DNA from: SZAS-79 sp038319115 | GTDB lineage: Bacteria > Pseudomonadota > Gammaproteobacteria > Burkholderiales > SG8-39 | NCBI GenBank assembly: GCA_038319115.1 | Contig: JBBQCV010000178.1 | Span: forward strand, 1-7,447 | Length of the DNA: 7,447 nt | Direction: 5' to 3' | Shown: piece after piece, positions 6,106 through 7,447 of the stretch | Numbering within the stretch: the stretch's first letter is position 1 | Layout of the letters: each line of letters starts with the position of its first letter | Notes under the pieces: model-generated | Database searches by the model: none | The model's input: the letters and a program-made list of their open reading frames with translations, nothing else | What the model was told of the DNA's origin: nothing | Translations under genes and position numbers: made by a program

Positions 6106-6981
6106 ATGACCGAACGCATGCCCGACCGCATGAACGAAACTACGCGCCCGTTCCTGCTGGCGCAGGTCAGCGACCTGCACATCAAAGCGGGCGGCAAGCT
6201 CTCGTATCGCATCGTTGATACGGCCGGCATGCTGCGCGCGTGCATCGCACACATGCTCGCGCAGCCGCAGCGGCCCGACGTGGTGGTGTTCACCGGCGAC
6301 CTCGTCGATTTCGGCCGGCCAGACGAGTACGCCGTGCTGCGCGAGCTCATCGCGCCGCTCTCCATGCCGGTGTACCTGCTCCCGGGCAACCACGACGAGC
6401 GCGGTGCGCTGCGCGAAGCGTTTCCCGGCCACGCGTACCTCAACCAATCCGGCGGCACACCCGACGGCGCTGTCGTGTATGCGATTGACGACCACCCGGT
6501 GCGTATCGTGGCGCTCGACACCACCGTGCCCGGAAAATCCGGCGGCTTGGTCGACGCCCCGCGCCTCGCGTGGCTGGACGCCAAGCTGGCCGAAGCGCCG
6601 GGCAAGCCTACGGTGGTGCTCATGCATCATCCGCCGTTCCACACCTTCATCGGCCACATGGACAGGCAAGGGCTGGAAGGGTCAGCGGACCTCGCCGGAG
6701 TGATCGAAAAGCACCCGCAGGTGGAGCGCCTGCTGTGCGGCCACCTGCACCGACCGATCCAGGCGCGCTTCGCGGGCACCATCGCGTGTACCGTGCCGGG
6801 CCCGGCGCACCAGGTGGCGCTCGACCTGGCCGAAGATGCGGCGTCGCGCTTCGTGATGGACCCGCCCGCCTATGGACTGTATGCCTACACGCCTGCCGTC
6901 GGAATGATCAGCCACACCGCCTTCGTCGGCAATTTCGCCGGGCCGTACCCGTTCTACGAGGGCGGCAAGCTCATCGACTGA
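6106..6981 (+). CDS. Class III metallophosphoesterase (CpdA/GpdQ-like phosphodiesterase)
   Basis: A 291-residue cytoplasmic calcineurin-like phosphoesterase with all five metal-site blocks in order: SDLHI (D23, H25), GDLVDFG (D65), GNHDER (N95, H96), LMHHPPF (H174/H175) and CGHLHRP (H213, H215). The order D-x-H, GD, GNHD, H, GH-x-H defines the class III cyclic-nucleotide phosphodiesterase-type family, which includes CpdA (3',5'-cAMP) and GpdQ (glycerophosphodiesters); specificity cannot be read from the sequence. Three in-frame ATGs (6106, 6118, 6130) lie before the first conserved strand (RPFLLAQVSDLHI), and none has a strong Shine-Dalgarno. The first is used here, but 6130 would fit the family length equally well. 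The gene lies 69 bases after the binding-protein gene on the same strand and may be co-transcribed with it. Those 69 bases hold GC-rich sequence only. Confidence 0.92.
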   Translation: MTERMPDRMNETTRPFLLAQVSDLHIKAGGKLSYRIVDTAGMLRACIAHMLAQPQRPDVVVFTGDLVDFGRPDEYAVLRELIAPLSMPVYLLPGNHDERGALREAFPGHAYLNQSGGTPDGAVVYAIDDHPVRIVALDTTVPGKSGGLVDAPRLAWLDAKLAEAPGKPTVVLMHHPPFHTFIGHMDRQGLEGSADLAGVIEKHPQVERLLCGHLHRPIQARFAGTIACTVPGPAHQVALDLAEDAASRFVMDPPAYGLYAYTPAVGMISHTAFVGNFAGPYPFYEGGKLID

Positions 6982-6983
6982 CG

Positions 6984-7008
6984 CGTGGCTGCGCGCGCCC
7001 GGGCCACG
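6984..7008. terminator. Possible weak hairpin after the phosphodiesterase gene
   Basis: CGTGGC (6984-6989) and GCCACG (7003-7008) can pair over a 13-base loop just after the stop codon at 6979-6981. There is no T-run on either side, so a classical intrinsic terminator is not supported. If the minus-strand remnant at 7016 is a former gene, this sits where a bidirectional terminator between convergent genes would be. Confidence 0.2.
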
Positions 7009-7015
7009 ATGGCGA

Positions 7016-7084
7016 TCAGTTCGTCGCGCGGACGCAGCCCGGCTCGCCGCCGGTGATCTGCAGGTCGGTGCCTTCGCCGTACTG
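7016..7084 (-). pseudogene. Possible C-terminal remnant of a lost minus-strand gene
   Basis: Reading the minus strand to a TGA at 7018-7016 gives QYGEGTDLQITGGEPGCVR, then ATN. In these 22 codons 21 have G or C in the third position, as in the real genes here, and the peptide is not the arginine/proline-rich type usually produced by shadow frames. Upstream of about 7090 this quality is lost (RHTGRLTGGPTTG), although the frame stays open. I do not recognise the parent family. It may be a chance frame in GC-rich DNA. Confidence 0.22.
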
Positions 7085-7107
7085 CGCGCCTGTCGTCGGC
7101 CCACCGG

Positions 7108-7215
7108 TTAGTCGCCCCGTATGCCGGTTTCTTACAGCACCGCGCAGCCTGGGCGTGGGTGTCCGGGTGTGTGTGTCCGGTATGAGTGTAAGTGGGCGGT
7201 GCCCCCGGCGACTAA
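7108..7215. other. Inverted-repeat-bounded, possibly structured leader region
   Basis: TTAGTCGCC (7108-7116) and GGCGACTAA (7207-7215) are exact 9-bp inverted repeats. Inside, CTTACA (7131-7136) and TGTAAG (7187-7192) are complementary about the same centre (7161.5). An alternative fold read as plus-strand RNA has the 9-bp outer stem closing an 8-bp stem 7120-7127/7177-7184 (with G-U pairs), a bulged hairpin 7138-7145/7153-7161 and a small hairpin 7194-7197/7201-7204. A direct repeat GTGTCCGG (7159-7166, 7173-7180) lies in the middle. The region ends 29 bases before the start codon of the next gene. It matches no RNA family I can name. Confidence 0.3.
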
Positions 7216-7244
7216 GTTCAAACAACGCCGCCGCGAGGCCGACC

Positions 7245-7447
7245 ATGAAGAAAACCTGGCAGGACCTTACACACTGCCGCCTGTGCTGGAAGATCGCCGC
7301 AACGGTATTCCTGCTGATCCTCGCGGTGGAAAGCGTGATCCTCGTGCCTTCGTCGCAGCGATTCGAGGCCGGATTACTCGGCCAGCGCGCGACCCACGGC
7401 ATTATCGCTGTGGAGCCAGTTCTGGCGGCCGCCGATTACGGCGAGAA
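7245..7447 (+). CDS. Membrane protein N-terminus, probably a sensor/signalling protein (partial)
   Basis: Sixty-seven codons are visible from ATG 7245 to the window edge. The protein begins MKKTWQDLTHCRLCWKIAA, followed by one hydrophobic helix at about residues 17-36 (IAATVFLLILAVESVILVPS), then SQRFEAGLLGQRATHGIIAV, which should lie in the periplasm. A short basic cytoplasmic tail, one membrane helix and an LAVE-x-VILVPS exit resemble N-termini of membrane-bound histidine kinases, diguanylate cyclases and nucleotide cyclases of proteobacteria. No output domain is visible, so the class stays open. GAGG (7235-7238) with a 6-base spacer supports the start. The 5' leader may include the inverted-repeat region at 7108-7215. 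Several codons end in A or T (for example GTA, GGA, TTA, ATT, GTT), more than in the catabolic genes. Confidence 0.65.
   Translation, partial: MKKTWQDLTHCRLCWKIAATVFLLILAVESVILVPSSQRFEAGLLGQRATHGIIAVEPVLAAADYGE

Noticed and set aside
4978..6669. Open frame of 563 codons on the minus strand opposite the binding-protein and phosphoesterase genes
   Set aside because: It spans two clear plus-strand genes and the gap between them. The translation is low-complexity HRR/RAG-rich sequence with no recognisable motif.

Overview
The window is a GC-rich bacterial chromosome segment, most likely from a betaproteobacterium of the Burkholderiales. This is inferred from a stand-alone periplasmic substrate-binding protein of the TctC/Bug type, which is strongly expanded in that order, next to a GMC oxidoreductase and a mandelate-racemase-type enolase-superfamily enzyme, and from the strong G/C preference at third codon positions. 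No RNA gene, transposase, integrase or CRISPR array was seen.

Left part (1-2093, minus strand): an accessory, probably defence-related module with clearly lower GC than its surroundings. In transcription order it holds a strong-looking promoter overlapped by a symmetric four-half-site operator (2039-2093), an AbiEi-family antitoxin/repressor with an N-terminal PD-(D/E)XK-like domain (2021-927), an AbiEii/DUF1814-like nucleotidyltransferase toxin (946-137), and the 5' end of a DUF4062 gene (140 to the window edge). The first two genes overlap by 20 bases and the last two by 4 (ATGA), so all three look translationally coupled. An AbiE-like pair coupled to a DUF4062 protein is the best candidate here for an under-described system.

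Middle part (2080-6036): a catabolic/uptake locus. A complete GMC flavoprotein oxidoreductase (minus strand) is divergent from a mandelate-racemase-subgroup enzyme and a TctC/Bug binding protein (plus strand, 39-base gap). Before the GMC start lies a 46-codon ORF that meets the GMC start codon as ATGA. A perfect 14-bp tandem duplication at its ribosome binding site has created two competing starts in different frames. The genes fit import and conversion of a hydroxy-acid or sugar-acid-like compound; the substrate cannot be read from the sequence.

Right part (6106-7447): a class III metallophosphoesterase of the CpdA/GpdQ type follows on the plus strand. After it come 263 bases holding a possible C-terminal remnant of a minus-strand gene (7016-7084) and a 108-base region bounded by a 9-bp inverted repeat that could be a structured leader (7108-7215). 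The window ends in the first 67 codons of a membrane protein, probably a signalling protein, cut by the window edge.
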